In this document: piece after piece, positions 17,746 to 26,762 of the stretch | Numbering within the stretch: the first letter of the stretch is position 1 | How the letters are laid out: each line of letters starts with the position of its first letter | Source of the DNA: Gemmatimonadota bacterium | Lineage (GTDB): Bacteria; Gemmatimonadota; Gemmatimonadetes; Gemmatimonadales; GWC2-71-9 | Reading direction: 5' to 3' | Assembly: GCA_003222035.1 (NCBI GenBank) | Contig: QHUS01000073.1 | Location: forward strand, 13,990-77,989 | Length of the DNA stretch: 64,000 nucleotides | Notes under the pieces: model-generated | What the model was told of the DNA's origin: nothing | What the model saw: only the letters and a program-made list of their open reading frames with translations | Databases searched by the model: none | Program-made: the position numbers and the translations under genes

Positions 17746-17954
17746 CGCGCCGAACAGGAACGCCGAGTCATGTGACTGGATGACGTCCGTCGCGGCGGGG
17801 TAGACGACGGCAATGCGGAACGACTCCGTAGGGGGTGGGGACGGGGCCGGAGCTGGGCACGGTCGCGCAAGGTAGCATCGGGACTTTCAAGCAGTCAATT
17901 TCTGCAATAGATTGGCACGGCATAACTTCTGTGCTCAGTGGAGTACCTCCACCA

Positions 17955-19109
17955 GTGACCGCCTGCCCGTACTGCGGCCGTGCGAACGATCCCGGCGCGC
18001 AGTTTTGCATCGATTGCGGCAAGCCGATGGCCGGGGCCTCGGGCCGGAAGGCGGCTGCGACTCCGGCGGAGGGGATGGGGAAAGTCGGGGGGGGAGGGGG
18101 GACAGGGGGGACAGGGGGGGCAGGGGGAGCAGGGGGGGGCGTCAGCGGAACGAGCGGGGCCAGGAGGGAGGGGGGGGGGACCACCGTGACGGACACCCGA
18201 GTGGTGACGCCCTCGACGAACGCGGGGGATCAGGAGGCGGGCGAGGCAATCGCGTGCCCGTTTTGCGGGAGTCGCGCGAGCGAGCGGCAGCCGTTCTGCC
18301 CGCACTGCGGCCGCCGGCTCACGGCTCCCGCGTCAGGGCCTATCTGTCCCCGGTGTGCGTCGTCCGTGGCGCGTGGGGCCCAGTTCTGTGCTACGTGCGG
18401 CTCCACCCTGGTCGACGTGGGATCGGCGCGACGGTTCCCCGCAGGACCCTCGCGTGTGGGAACGACCATCGCCCTGGTACAGCTGGACGACCAGGGCGCC
18501 CCCGTACAGCGTTTCGAGCGCAAGAGCCCCGACACGACCATCGGTCGCCAGGACGGCGACATTCGCTTCCCCGATGATGTGTTTTTGTCCCCTTTGCACG
18601 CCAAGCTCGCGTGGGAGCACGACACGCTGGTCGTGCGCGATCTCGGCAGCCGCAACGGTACCTGGGTGTTTCTCGAGGAGCCGTACCGGCTGCTCGACGG
18701 CGACCTGTTGTTGATCGGCTCCCAGGTGATCCGGTTCCGGCGCCTCGGCTATCCCGGGCCGCACCCGCCCGACGCCGACGCCACGAAGCGCATGGGCAGC
18801 CTCATTCCGAGCGCCGACATCGCGAGCCTCACCCAGCTGCGCTCCGATGGGAGCCCGCGCGACGTGATCCAGCTGTCGCCCGGCCGCGACGTCACGATCG
18901 GGCGGGAGCAAGGCGACTGGATGTTCCCGTACGATCCGTCGATGAGCGCGCGCCACGCCCTCGTGCGCTCGGAGGACGCGGATTTCGTGGTGGTGGATGC
19001 GAACAGCCGCAACGGCATCGCGCTCGCCGCGCGGGGCGACATGGCGCTGCGCGATCAGTCGCGTATCCTGGTGGGGGACAAGCTGCTCCGGATCGAGATT
19101 CCCACGTGA
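17955..19109 (+). CDS. Zinc-ribbon and double-FHA domain protein
   Basis: A 384-residue cytoplasmic protein. Three zinc ribbons (CPYCG/CIDCG, CPFCG/CPHCG, CPRC/CATCG) occupy roughly residues 1-150, interrupted by a Gly-rich linker encoded by a nonamer repeat. Two FHA phosphothreonine-binding domains follow, each with its G-R and S-R/L-H and N-G signature (TTIGRQDGDI ... LGSRNGTW; VTIGREQGDW ... NSRNGIAL). FHA domains read phosphorylated partners, most simply the kinase encoded next. GTG 17955 is chosen as it begins directly before the first ribbon. The stop overlaps the next gene's GTG start by 4 bp. Confidence 0.85.
   Translation: MTACPYCGRANDPGAQFCIDCGKPMAGASGRKAAATPAEGMGKVGGGGGTGGTGGAGGAGGGVSGTSGARREGGGTTVTDTRVVTPSTNAGDQEAGEAIACPFCGSRASERQPFCPHCGRRLTAPASGPICPRCASSVARGAQFCATCGSTLVDVGSARRFPAGPSRVGTTIALVQLDDQGAPVQRFERKSPDTTIGRQDGDIRFPDDVFLSPLHAKLAWEHDTLVVRDLGSRNGTWVFLEEPYRLLDGDLLLIGSQVIRFRRLGYPGPHPPDADATKRMGSLIPSADIASLTQLRSDGSPRDVIQLSPGRDVTIGREQGDWMFPYDPSMSARHALVRSEDADFVVVDANSRNGIALAARGDMALRDQSRILVGDKLLRIEIPT
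18087..18140 (+). repeat. G-rich nonamer repeat (GGGGGGxCA)
   Basis: Five 9-bp units from 18096 to 18140: GGGGGGACA twice, GGGGGGGCA, GGGGGAGCA, and a degenerate one, preceded by another G8 run. It is in frame and encodes a Gly/Thr/Ala linker in the FHA protein. The same unit occurs in anmK in a different frame. The runs of five or more G are well placed to form G-quadruplexes on the coding strand. Confidence 0.85.
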
Positions 19110-20665
19110 AGGTCTGTCCGGTTTGCTCGAGCGAGTATCCCGATGACATACGCTTCTGCCCCAAGGATGGGCAGACGCTGCGCTCGTCGTCGCCGGGACG
19201 GGATCTCGTAGGCCAGGTGGTCGCCGACCGCTACCACGTGATGAAGAAGCTGGGCGAGGGCGGAATGGGGCAGGTGTACCTGGCGGAGCACGTCAAGATG
19301 GGGCGGCGCAGCGCCATCAAGGTGCTGAACCCGTCGATGGTGCACGATCCCGACGCGGTGGCGCGCTTCAACCGCGAGGCTGCGAACGCGAGCCGGATCA
19401 GTCACCCGAACATCTGCGCGATCTACGACTTCGGGGAGACGCCCGACGGACTGATCTATCTCGCCATGGAGTTCGTCGAGGGCGAGCCGCTCACCGACGT
19501 GTTGGCGCGCGAGGGGGCGCTGCCCGTCACGCGGGCGGCGGACATTTGCGTTCAGGTGGCAGCCGCGCTCCAGGCGGCGCACGACCTCGGCATCGTGCAC
19601 CGCGACCTGAAGCCGGATAACGTCATGTTGACCCGCGGTCGCGATGGGACGGATGGGGTGAAGGTCGTGGACTTCGGGATCGCCAAGGCCGTGGGAGGGG
19701 GTGGCGCAGGCAGCAGCCAGAAGGTAACGAAGACCGGGCTGGTGATAGGGACGCCCGAGTTCATGAGTCCCGAGCAGCTCGCGGGCGATGTGCTCGACGG
19801 CCGGAGCGACATCTACTCGCTGGCGCTGGTGTTCTTCAACATGCTCACCGGGACGCTCCCCTTCCCCGCCGACTCCGCGCAGGAGGCGATGGTGAAACGC
19901 CTGACCGACGAGCCGGCTGCGTTGGCCGACGTCCGCCCCGATCGGTCGTTTCCCCCGGGGCTCCAGGAAGTGCTCGACACAGCACTCGCCCGCAGCCCCC
20001 TCGATCGCTATCAATCGGCGGCCAAGTTCGCGCACGATGTCGCCGCTGTCGTCGGGCTGCGGGCGAGCGCGGGTGCTCCCGTACCTTCCACGTGGGCGGA
20101 CGAGGAGACGGAGCTCGTGGAGCCGGTGCGCCGCAGGAGGCGCTCGCGCCTGCCGCTGATCGCGGCCGGCGTGGTCGTCGCGCTCGGCGCGGCGGGTGCC
20201 GCGGCCATGATCGGCCGCAACGTCAAGCCGAACGCCGGCGCTGCGACGTCCCTGCCGCCGCTTTCCGGCGACACGACGGTGCGAGTCGTCGCTCCCCCGT
20301 CCGAGCCTGTGGCACCGGCGCGGCGTGACTCGATCGCCACGCCGCCGCGGCGCGGGACTCGCAAGCCGCCGGTCGTCGCTCGGCCCCGCATCGACGTCGC
20401 CCAGGCACGGAGCCTGCTGGACCATCTCGTCGACATTCTGCAGCCCAGGAACGCGGTTATGGTGCGCGACTCCGCCCGGCACATATATGACGCACCAGGC
20501 ATCTCAGAAAGGGACAAGGCCTACGCGGCTTTCGTCGCAGGCATCGCTTCCTTCCAGCCGCCGCTCCTCGACCGTCCGGGGGGATGTGCGTGGGTGAGGA
20601 TCGCGACTGAGCTTCATCCCAGGGACTCGACGTATTCCCGAATCCTTACCCAGTGCTCGCCCTGA
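19106..20665 (+). CDS. Ser/Thr protein kinase with N-terminal zinc ribbon and C-terminal membrane helix
   Basis: A 519-residue kinase. Zinc ribbon at residues 3-22 (CPVCSSEYPDDIRFCPKDG), kinase domain about 45-310 (LGEGGMGQVYLAEH, AIKVL lysine, HRDLKPDN, VVDFGIAK, GTPEFMSPEQL), a membrane helix near 350-370, and a 150-residue extracytoplasmic tail. GTG 19106 overlaps the FHA stop by 4 bp. It is followed by a PP2C phosphatase overlapping by 1 bp. Together they form a reversible phosphorylation module with FHA readers. Confidence 0.92.
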   Translation: MKVCPVCSSEYPDDIRFCPKDGQTLRSSSPGRDLVGQVVADRYHVMKKLGEGGMGQVYLAEHVKMGRRSAIKVLNPSMVHDPDAVARFNREAANASRISHPNICAIYDFGETPDGLIYLAMEFVEGEPLTDVLAREGALPVTRAADICVQVAAALQAAHDLGIVHRDLKPDNVMLTRGRDGTDGVKVVDFGIAKAVGGGGAGSSQKVTKTGLVIGTPEFMSPEQLAGDVLDGRSDIYSLALVFFNMLTGTLPFPADSAQEAMVKRLTDEPAALADVRPDRSFPPGLQEVLDTALARSPLDRYQSAAKFAHDVAAVVGLRASAGAPVPSTWADEETELVEPVRRRRRSRLPLIAAGVVVALGAAGAAAMIGRNVKPNAGAATSLPPLSGDTTVRVVAPPSEPVAPARRDSIATPPRRGTRKPPVVARPRIDVAQARSLLDHLVDILQPRNAVMVRDSARHIYDAPGISERDKAYAAFVAGIASFQPPLLDRPGGCAWVRIATELHPRDSTYSRILTQCSP

Positions 20666-21696
20666 TGATGTTCGGCCGCCCAGCTCCCAAGTCGATCAAG
20701 GTCGAGGTCTTCGCCAAGACCGATCTGGGGAAGACGCGCGACCACAACGAGGATCGGTTCCTCGTCGCGGACTTGAGCCGGCGCGAGGCGTCGCTCCAGC
20801 CGGCGGTGCGCACCCACGTGATCGGCGAGCGCGGGTCGCTGTTCGTCGTCGCCGACGGCATGGGCGGCGCGGCCGCAGGCGAGCTCGCCAGCCAGATGGC
20901 AACGGACACGATCTACCAGCAGATGGTGCGCGTCTGGGGCGCGGAGCCGGAGACGACCCTGCAGCGCTTCGCCTTCCGCCTCAAAGAGGCCGTCGAGGTG
21001 GCCAACGAGCACATCCACGGATACGCTGCGACCCACCCCGAAGTGCGCGGAATGGGGACGACCACCACGGCCGTCGGCGTGCTGGGCGACCACTTCTTTC
21101 TGAGCCAGGTGGGCGACAGTCGCGCCTATCTGATCCGCAACGGCGCAGCGGTCCAGCTCACGAAGGATCAGTCGCTGATGCAGCGCCTGGTCGAGGCCGG
21201 CGAGCTGACCGAGGAAGAAGCCGCGCGGAGCGAGCGCCGCAACATCATCCTCCAGGCCCTGGGACCGGACGCCCGCGTGAAGGTCGATCTGACGCACCAG
21301 GAGGTCCGCAAGGGGGACATTCTGGTGCTGTGTTCCGACGGCCTGTCGAGCCAGGTAAAGAAGGAAGAGATCGCCGTCGTGACCCGGGAGCGGGATCTGG
21401 CGGCCGCGTGCGACGGGCTGATCGCGCTCGCCAACGAGCGAGGCGGGCCCGACAACATCACGGTCGTGATCGCCCGGTTCGACGGCGACGGCCTGCGCCT
21501 CCCCGGGGACAGCGGCGAGGTGGGACACCAGGTCTACCCGCTCATCGATACCGAGACCAGCACCGAGCCCGTGCCCGTGTATCGGGGAAGCCGGCCGCCG
21601 GAGCCCGCGGCGCACAACCGCCGGCGCCTGATCGCGTTGCTCTTGCTCGCGGTGGCGGCCGCCGTCGCCCTGTACATGGTCAACGGGAGCCCGTGA
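20665..21696 (+). CDS. PP2C-family Ser/Thr protein phosphatase
   Basis: A 343-residue metal-dependent phosphatase. Motifs: TRDHNEDRFLV (metal Asp), FVVADGMGG, GMGTTTTAVG, SQVGDSRAYLIR, LVLCSDGLS and GGPDNITVVIA. One membrane helix closes the C-terminus (about residues 318-337), so it is tethered next to its substrate kinase. ATG 20665 overlaps the kinase stop (TGATG), arguing for coupling. It should remove phosphates added by the upstream kinase. Confidence 0.92.
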   Translation: MMFGRPAPKSIKVEVFAKTDLGKTRDHNEDRFLVADLSRREASLQPAVRTHVIGERGSLFVVADGMGGAAAGELASQMATDTIYQQMVRVWGAEPETTLQRFAFRLKEAVEVANEHIHGYAATHPEVRGMGTTTTAVGVLGDHFFLSQVGDSRAYLIRNGAAVQLTKDQSLMQRLVEAGELTEEEAARSERRNIILQALGPDARVKVDLTHQEVRKGDILVLCSDGLSSQVKKEEIAVVTRERDLAAACDGLIALANERGGPDNITVVIARFDGDGLRLPGDSGEVGHQVYPLIDTETSTEPVPVYRGSRPPEPAAHNRRRLIALLLLAVAAAVALYMVNGSP

Positions 21697-23105
21697 CCGC
21701 CCAGTTCACCTTTCTCTCGGGCGCTCGCATCGGGCAGATCGAGAGCTTCCGGAAGACCTACATCGGCCTGGGCCGTCACCCCCTCTCCGACGTCCGGTTC
21801 GACGTCGAGCGGGATTTGGACGTGTCTTCCCGCCATGCCGGGATCGTGCGCCACGGCGACAGTTTCATCGTGCGGGATCTGGGCAGCACCAACGGGACAT
21901 TCGTAAACGGCACGCGCGTCTCGGGCGATGCGATTCTCGCAGACGGCGACGTCATCCGCCTGGGACAGCACGGTCCGGCCGTGGAGTTCCACATCCTGCC
22001 GGGCGACGACGTGCCGGACACGATGTCGGACGCGACGCAGACGGTGGTCGAGCGGGGGTCCTCGCCACGAGCGCACCAGGCCGCCGTGGCCGCAGCACCC
22101 GCCCAGCGGCGCTCGAGCACCGCCATCCGACTTGCCGCACTGCGCCGCACCACGAAGGGGTTGATCGCCTTGCTCGGCGTCGTGCTGGCGGCATTCGCCT
22201 GGCTGCAATGGCAGAGCGCCCGTGACGCGCGCGCCGTGGCCCGCCTGCAGGCCCGCGCTGACAGCCTCGGGTCCGAAGCCCAACAGCGACTGACGGGGCT
22301 CCAGAGCGAGTTGGCGAGCGTGCGCGACGAGCTACGCCAGTCGCAGGCCGAAGTGGAGAAGCTGCGTCGCGCGCTCGCCACCACGGGCACGCGAGCCGAC
22401 GCGGGCACCGTGGCCCGACTTCGCACCGCGCTCGACGCGGCCGAGACGCGCCAGCGGGCCCTCGCCGGCGCGGTGGCGATGGATTACCGCGCGATCTCGC
22501 TCACGAACCAGGACGCGGTGGCGTTGCTCGCCGTCCAGTTCTCGGACAGCGAGATTTTCAGCGGCACGGCCTTCGCCACCGACTCCCAAGGCACCCTCGT
22601 CAGCAACCGGCACGTCCTGACCGGCACGGATGGCACTCGCCGGCCCGTGCGCATCGCGATCAAGTTCTCGGGAAGCCGCCAGTGGTTCGCGGGTCGCCTC
22701 GTCGGCGTCGCCGACTCCGCCGACGTGGCCGTGGTGAAGGTCGACATTCTCGGCGGCACTCCGCGCGTGGCAGGCTTCGCCCGCGATCCGCTGGCGCGCG
22801 GCGATCCCGTCGCGATCATCGGATACCCGCTGGGTGAGGATCTTCCCATGGAGCGCAGCGGCGAGACCGGCGTCGTCGCGGATCCGACTCTCACGGTGGG
22901 CACCGTCAGCAAGGCGCTCGCCGAGGTGGTTCAGGTGGACGGATACGGAGCGCCCGGGTCGTCGGGAAGCCCCGTCTTCGACCGCACCGGCCGGGTCGCT
23001 GCAGTGTTGTACGGCGGGAACCAGCAATCGCAGGGGAAGATCGTTTATGCCGTTCCTGCGACTCAAGTCATCGCATACCTGAACCAGCTCAAGTCCGGCA
23101 AGTGA
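21693..23105 (+). CDS. FHA domain fused to a membrane-anchored trypsin-like protease
   Basis: A 470-residue protein. An N-terminal FHA domain (about 20-95: YIGLGRHPLSDVRF, SSRHAGI, LGSTNGTFVNG) is followed by a membrane helix near 155-172, a coiled coil about 180-250, and a trypsin-like domain about 262-465. The catalytic triad is visible: His in SNRHVLTG, Asp in SADVAVVKV, Ser in GAPGSSGSPVF. The FHA part is cytoplasmic and the protease is outside, so phosphorylation may control an external protease. GTG overlaps the phosphatase stop by 4 bp. It ends the operon. Confidence 0.88.
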   Translation: MTAQFTFLSGARIGQIESFRKTYIGLGRHPLSDVRFDVERDLDVSSRHAGIVRHGDSFIVRDLGSTNGTFVNGTRVSGDAILADGDVIRLGQHGPAVEFHILPGDDVPDTMSDATQTVVERGSSPRAHQAAVAAAPAQRRSSTAIRLAALRRTTKGLIALLGVVLAAFAWLQWQSARDARAVARLQARADSLGSEAQQRLTGLQSELASVRDELRQSQAEVEKLRRALATTGTRADAGTVARLRTALDAAETRQRALAGAVAMDYRAISLTNQDAVALLAVQFSDSEIFSGTAFATDSQGTLVSNRHVLTGTDGTRRPVRIAIKFSGSRQWFAGRLVGVADSADVAVVKVDILGGTPRVAGFARDPLARGDPVAIIGYPLGEDLPMERSGETGVVADPTLTVGTVSKALAEVVQVDGYGAPGSSGSPVFDRTGRVAAVLYGGNQQSQGKIVYAVPATQVIAYLNQLKSGK

Positions 23106-24575
23106 TTATCGCGACCGAGTTACCACCCATTTCCCAGCTGCCTTCTGCATAAGCGCCTGCCCGTGCCACGCCAACAGGATCGGCGCCTTGCCCGGGATCT
23201 GCGCCGCGAGTCGCGGGTGCCCGAACAGCACGACCAGCTGAGCGCCGGGCACGAGGCGGCGCAGGGCGTCGCGGGAGGCGGGGCCGAGATCGGCTCGACC
23301 CTTCCACGATCGCGGCTCCGAGTACACCAGGATGACGCGTTGCCGGGCGGCGGTGGCGCGCTGCACGATCGCCACGCCCGCCTCGCGTAACGTCTGGTGA
23401 AACACGTCGCGCGGCGGAATCGTGTACGGGCCGCCGACGTCGTCGTCCACGATCGAGACCGCGACGGGCGTCGTGATCCGCTGCACGTCGCCACGCACGA
23501 GGTGGGTGGCCCGGTCCGCAAGCCGGGCCGCCACAACCGCATGACCCGCGAGGTCGGGCTCGCCCTGGTCGGGCGCGCTGCCCCCCTCCTTCCCCGCCCC
23601 TGCGCCCCAGGCGACCAGGGCAGCGCTGTAATGCGCCAGCGCTTCGTCCGCCCGCGCGGAGGTGATCTCGGCGCCGACCGCGCCGTCGAGCGCGGCAACC
23701 ACCCGGTCGAAGCGGTCCGGGTACAGCAGCGCGTCGCACCCGGCGGCGACGGCCTGTACCGTGGCCGCGGGGACCGGCTGGGCCGCGCTCGCGCCCGCCA
23801 TGATCAGCGCGTCGGTCACGACCAGTCCCGAAAAATTGAGCGTCGAGCGCAGATAACCCAGGATCGTGCTCGAGAAGCTCGCCGCGCGCCCCGAAGGATC
23901 CCATTCGGGATACGCCACGAACGCGCTCATCACGCTGCCCACGCCCGCCCGAATCGCGTACTCGAACGGCACGCCGTCCACCTGCTCCAGGTCGGCCACG
24001 GAAGCGCCCACCCGTGGCAGCATCGCGTGAGAATCCTGTATCGTGCGCCCGTGACCGGGATAGTGCTTGGCGGAGCCCTGAACGCCATGCTCCTGGAGGG
24101 CGCGGAGCCACACGGCCGCGTGCTCGCCGACCCGCACGGGGTCGGTGCCGAAGGAGCGCGTCTGGACGATGGGGTTCTTCGGCTCGAGATCGAGGTCGCA
24201 CACCGGCCCGAACGCCCAGTTGATCCCGACCGAACGAGCCTCGGTCGCGGTGACCATGCCACAGGTGCTCGTGGCATCGAGATCGTCGAGCCAGCCTAGC
24301 GCCGCGGCGGACGGCAGCTCGGTGAGCCCCCGTACCTGTTGTGCGGGACCCCGCTCGAGATCGGCGCCGATGAGGAGCGGGCGCCCGGCCTGCTGTTGGA
24401 GCTCGCGCGTGAGGGCCGACACCGCTTCGCGCGTCCCCCCGAACACGATGAATCCGCCCACGCCTGCGGCGAGCGCCGCGTCGATCTTGGCCCGCTCGTG
24501 GTCGAAACTCTCGCGCCGCCAGCGCAGCGCGGGAAACATGTGGCGCGCGAGCGACAGGGAACGGGGAGCGGTCAC
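23106..24575 (-). CDS. Glycoside hydrolase family 3 beta-N-acetylhexosaminidase (NagZ-like)
   Basis: A 489-residue protein. The GH3 signature is present (IGADLERGPAQQVRG, GPVCDLD, the KHYPGHGRT and DSH loop, SAFVAYP, VVTDALIMAG with the nucleophile Asp). NagZ removes GlcNAc from GlcNAc-anhydro-muropeptides. The chain is about 150 residues longer than typical NagZ, with a C-terminal Rossmann-like half as in larger GH3 enzymes. It overlaps anmK by 4 bp and follows murQ, which supports a muropeptide-recycling role. It ends convergent to the FHA-protease gene, abutting at 23105/23106. Confidence 0.88.
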   Translation of the reverse strand: MTAPRSLSLARHMFPALRWRRESFDHERAKIDAALAAGVGGFIVFGGTREAVSALTRELQQQAGRPLLIGADLERGPAQQVRGLTELPSAAALGWLDDLDATSTCGMVTATEARSVGINWAFGPVCDLDLEPKNPIVQTRSFGTDPVRVGEHAAVWLRALQEHGVQGSAKHYPGHGRTIQDSHAMLPRVGASVADLEQVDGVPFEYAIRAGVGSVMSAFVAYPEWDPSGRAASFSSTILGYLRSTLNFSGLVVTDALIMAGASAAQPVPAATVQAVAAGCDALLYPDRFDRVVAALDGAVGAEITSARADEALAHYSAALVAWGAGAGKEGGSAPDQGEPDLAGHAVVAARLADRATHLVRGDVQRITTPVAVSIVDDDVGGPYTIPPRDVFHQTLREAGVAIVQRATAARQRVILVYSEPRSWKGRADLGPASRDALRRLVPGAQLVVLFGHPRLAAQIPGKAPILLAWHGQALMQKAAGKWVVTRSR

Positions 24576-25747
24576 GCCGGCGTGATATGGCCCAGCACTC
24601 GAGGTCCCCGGGCGCCGGTGGCCGCCGGCAGGTTCCCCGGCGCCCCGCGAATCGTGAGGAAGCCGAGGAACGCGAACACGAGGGCCTCCTTCGCTTCCCC
24701 GTCGAAGAACAGCCGATCGAACGGCACGACCGGCCGGGGGGCGACGCGCTCCGCAAGCAGCTCGACCAGCCGCGGATTGCGCGCGCCGCCGCCGGAGATC
24801 ACGAGCTCGTCGTCGGGCCGCGCGGGCGTCCAGCGCTCGATGCCCCGCGCGATCGTTTCCACGGTGAGCACGGTCGCGGTGGCTACGGCGTCGTTGTCGG
24901 AGCCGCCCCCGCCCCCCCTGCCCCCCCTGCCCCCCCTGCCCCCCCCGTCCCCCTCGCCCTGCCGCACCGCAGCCACCAGCCGGGCCGCATAGTCCGGGCC
25001 GAAGTGCTCGCGACCGGTGCTCTTGGGGGGCGGCGTCGTGAAATACTCGTCGGCGAGCAGGGAGTCGAGAACCTTGCGGGATGGTTTCCCGCGGCGGGCG
25101 CGCTCGCCGCCCGCGTCGAACGCCGCCGCCGGATCGATCCGCCGGGTCACGGCGTCCACGACTGCGACACCCGGACCCGTGTCGAACGCCACCGCTCCGC
25201 CGGTGACTCCGCGGCGCGGAACGAAGGTCACGTTGGCCATGCCCCCGATGTTGAGCAGCAGGCGCCCGCGCTCCGGGTGCCCGAACAGGAGCACGTCCGC
25301 GAGCGGGACGAGGGGCGCGCCCTGCCCTCCCGCCGCGACGTCGCGCGAGCGGAAGTCGCTCACCACGCGCACGCCGAGGCGTTCGGCCATCACCGCGGCG
25401 TCGCCGAGCTGCAGCGTGGCCCGACCGGGCTCGTGCCAGATCGTCTGTCCGTGCGACGCGACGAATGAAAGATCCCGCGGCGCGACCTTCGCGTGCGCCA
25501 AGAGCTGCAGCACCGCGCCGGCGAAGCGCTCCCCCAGGGCAACATGCAGCAGCGCCAGATCCTTCGAGCTGCCGCGCGCGATGGTCTCGATGATCTGTCC
25601 GCGCTCGGGCGCGGTGTACGCGTCTTGACGGAAGGCGACGAGCTGCGCGTCCAGCGCCGGCGGATCATCGGCGAGGCGCACCAGCGCCGTCGACACGCCG
25701 TCGAGCGACGTCCCGGACATCACGCCGACCGCGAGCGCGCTCGTCAC
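24572..25747 (-). CDS. anmK: Anhydro-N-acetylmuramic acid kinase
   Basis: A 391-residue enzyme that phosphorylates and opens 1,6-anhydro-MurNAc to MurNAc-6-phosphate. Motifs: GVMSGTSLDGV at the N-terminus, SHGQTIWHEP, LLNIGGMANVTF, FDTGPG and SGGGARNPRL. A Gly/Arg/Ser low-complexity insert (around residues 262-285) interrupts the conserved domain and is encoded by a G-rich nonamer repeat. It overlaps murQ and the hexosaminidase by 4 bp on each side, so the three products act in sequence. Confidence 0.95.
   Translation of the reverse strand: MTSALAVGVMSGTSLDGVSTALVRLADDPPALDAQLVAFRQDAYTAPERGQIIETIARGSSKDLALLHVALGERFAGAVLQLLAHAKVAPRDLSFVASHGQTIWHEPGRATLQLGDAAVMAERLGVRVVSDFRSRDVAAGGQGAPLVPLADVLLFGHPERGRLLLNIGGMANVTFVPRRGVTGGAVAFDTGPGVAVVDAVTRRIDPAAAFDAGGERARRGKPSRKVLDSLLADEYFTTPPPKSTGREHFGPDYAARLVAAVRQGEGDGGGRGGRGGRGGGGGSDNDAVATATVLTVETIARGIERWTPARPDDELVISGGGARNPRLVELLAERVAPRPVVPFDRLFFDGEAKEALVFAFLGFLTIRGAPGNLPAATGARGPRVLGHITPA
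24912..24946 (-). repeat. G-rich nonamer repeat (GGGGGGGCA) inside anmK
   Basis: On the plus strand, four C-runs of 7-8 bases are separated by TG, giving three exact copies of the 9-bp unit (GGGGGGGCA on the coding strand). It reads as Gly-Gly-Arg repeats. The same unit is found at 18096-18131 in the FHA gene but in another frame, so selection on protein sequence does not explain it. Confidence 0.85.
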
Positions 25748-26673
25748 GCGGAGCGCACCGGCGGCGGGTCTCCCGCGGCCCGGCGCACGAAGCCGCCCGC
25801 CTCCGCGAGCAACCGCTCGGCCTCGGCCTTACCGACGCCGCGTTTCGTCATCACGATGGCGAGTTTTACGCTCCCGTCCGCGTGCTCGATCGCGCGGCGC
25901 GCCGTCACGCGGTCCACGCCGGAACACTCCATCACGATCCGCTCGCCGCGGTCACGCAGCTTGTCGCTCATCGCCCTGAGGTCCACCATGAGGTTGCCGT
26001 AGGCGCGCCCCAGACGGATCATGGCGCCGGTCGAGATGGTGTTGAGGACCAGCTTCGTGGCCGTGCCCGCCTTGAGGCGGGTCGAGCCCGTGAGCGCCTC
26101 GGGCCCGACCTTGGGCAGAATCAGCACGTCACACGTTTCCACGAGCACGCGTGGCGGATCGGAGCACGAGACGAGCCCGGTGGTCGCACCGATCGTCTGG
26201 GCGCGCGACAACGCCCCGCGGACGTACGGCGTCGTGCCGCTCGCGGCGATGCCGAGCACGAAATCGGCCGCCGCGACGCGGGCCTGGTCCATTGCCGCCA
26301 TCCCCGCGTTTACGTCGTCCTCGGCGCCTTCGCTGCTCTTCACGAGCGCCGTGTAGCCGCCGGCGATCACCCCGATCACCATCTCGGGCGGCGTCCCGAA
26401 GGTGGGCGGGCATTCGCTCGCGTCGAGCACGCCGAGTCGGCCCGACGTCCCGGCTCCCACGTAGATCAATCGCCCGCCCCGCTGGAACGCGGTGACCACG
26501 AGATCGATGGCGCGGGCCAGCTCGTCGCGCACCGCGTGCACCGCCGGCGCCACGGTCGCGTCCTCGGCGTTCATGAGATCGACGATTTCGAGCGACGAGG
26601 CGACGTCGATACGCTGGGTGCGGGGGTTGCGCTGCTCGGTGAGCCGCGGGTCGCGGTAGTCGGAACCGGTCAT
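25744..26673 (-). CDS. murQ: N-acetylmuramic acid 6-phosphate etherase
   Basis: A 309-residue SIS-domain lyase that splits MurNAc-6-P into GlcNAc-6-P and D-lactate. Motifs: LTEQRNP at the N-terminus, IYVGAGTSGRLGVLDASECPPTFG, the SSEGAEDD loop with the catalytic Glu, GIAASGTTPYV and LKAGTATKLVLN. First gene of the murQ-anmK-hexosaminidase operon. It starts at ATG 26673 and diverges from the histidine kinase gene. Confidence 0.96.
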   Translation of the reverse strand: MTGSDYRDPRLTEQRNPRTQRIDVASSLEIVDLMNAEDATVAPAVHAVRDELARAIDLVVTAFQRGGRLIYVGAGTSGRLGVLDASECPPTFGTPPEMVIGVIAGGYTALVKSSEGAEDDVNAGMAAMDQARVAAADFVLGIAASGTTPYVRGALSRAQTIGATTGLVSCSDPPRVLVETCDVLILPKVGPEALTGSTRLKAGTATKLVLNTISTGAMIRLGRAYGNLMVDLRAMSDKLRDRGERIVMECSGVDRVTARRAIEHADGSVKLAIVMTKRGVGKAEAERLLAEAGGFVRRAAGDPPPVRSA

Positions 26674-26762
26674 GAAGGGTGTCGGGTGGCCCCCAAGTTA
26701 ACAGATTCTGGCCGCACCGGGCTTGGTGCCTCCGGCCGCCGGCGATAGATTCGGTCGGGCCA

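Noticed and set aside
19055-20482. A 475-codon minus-strand frame over the kinase gene
   Set aside because: Arg/His-rich shadow of the kinase; no start context or domain.
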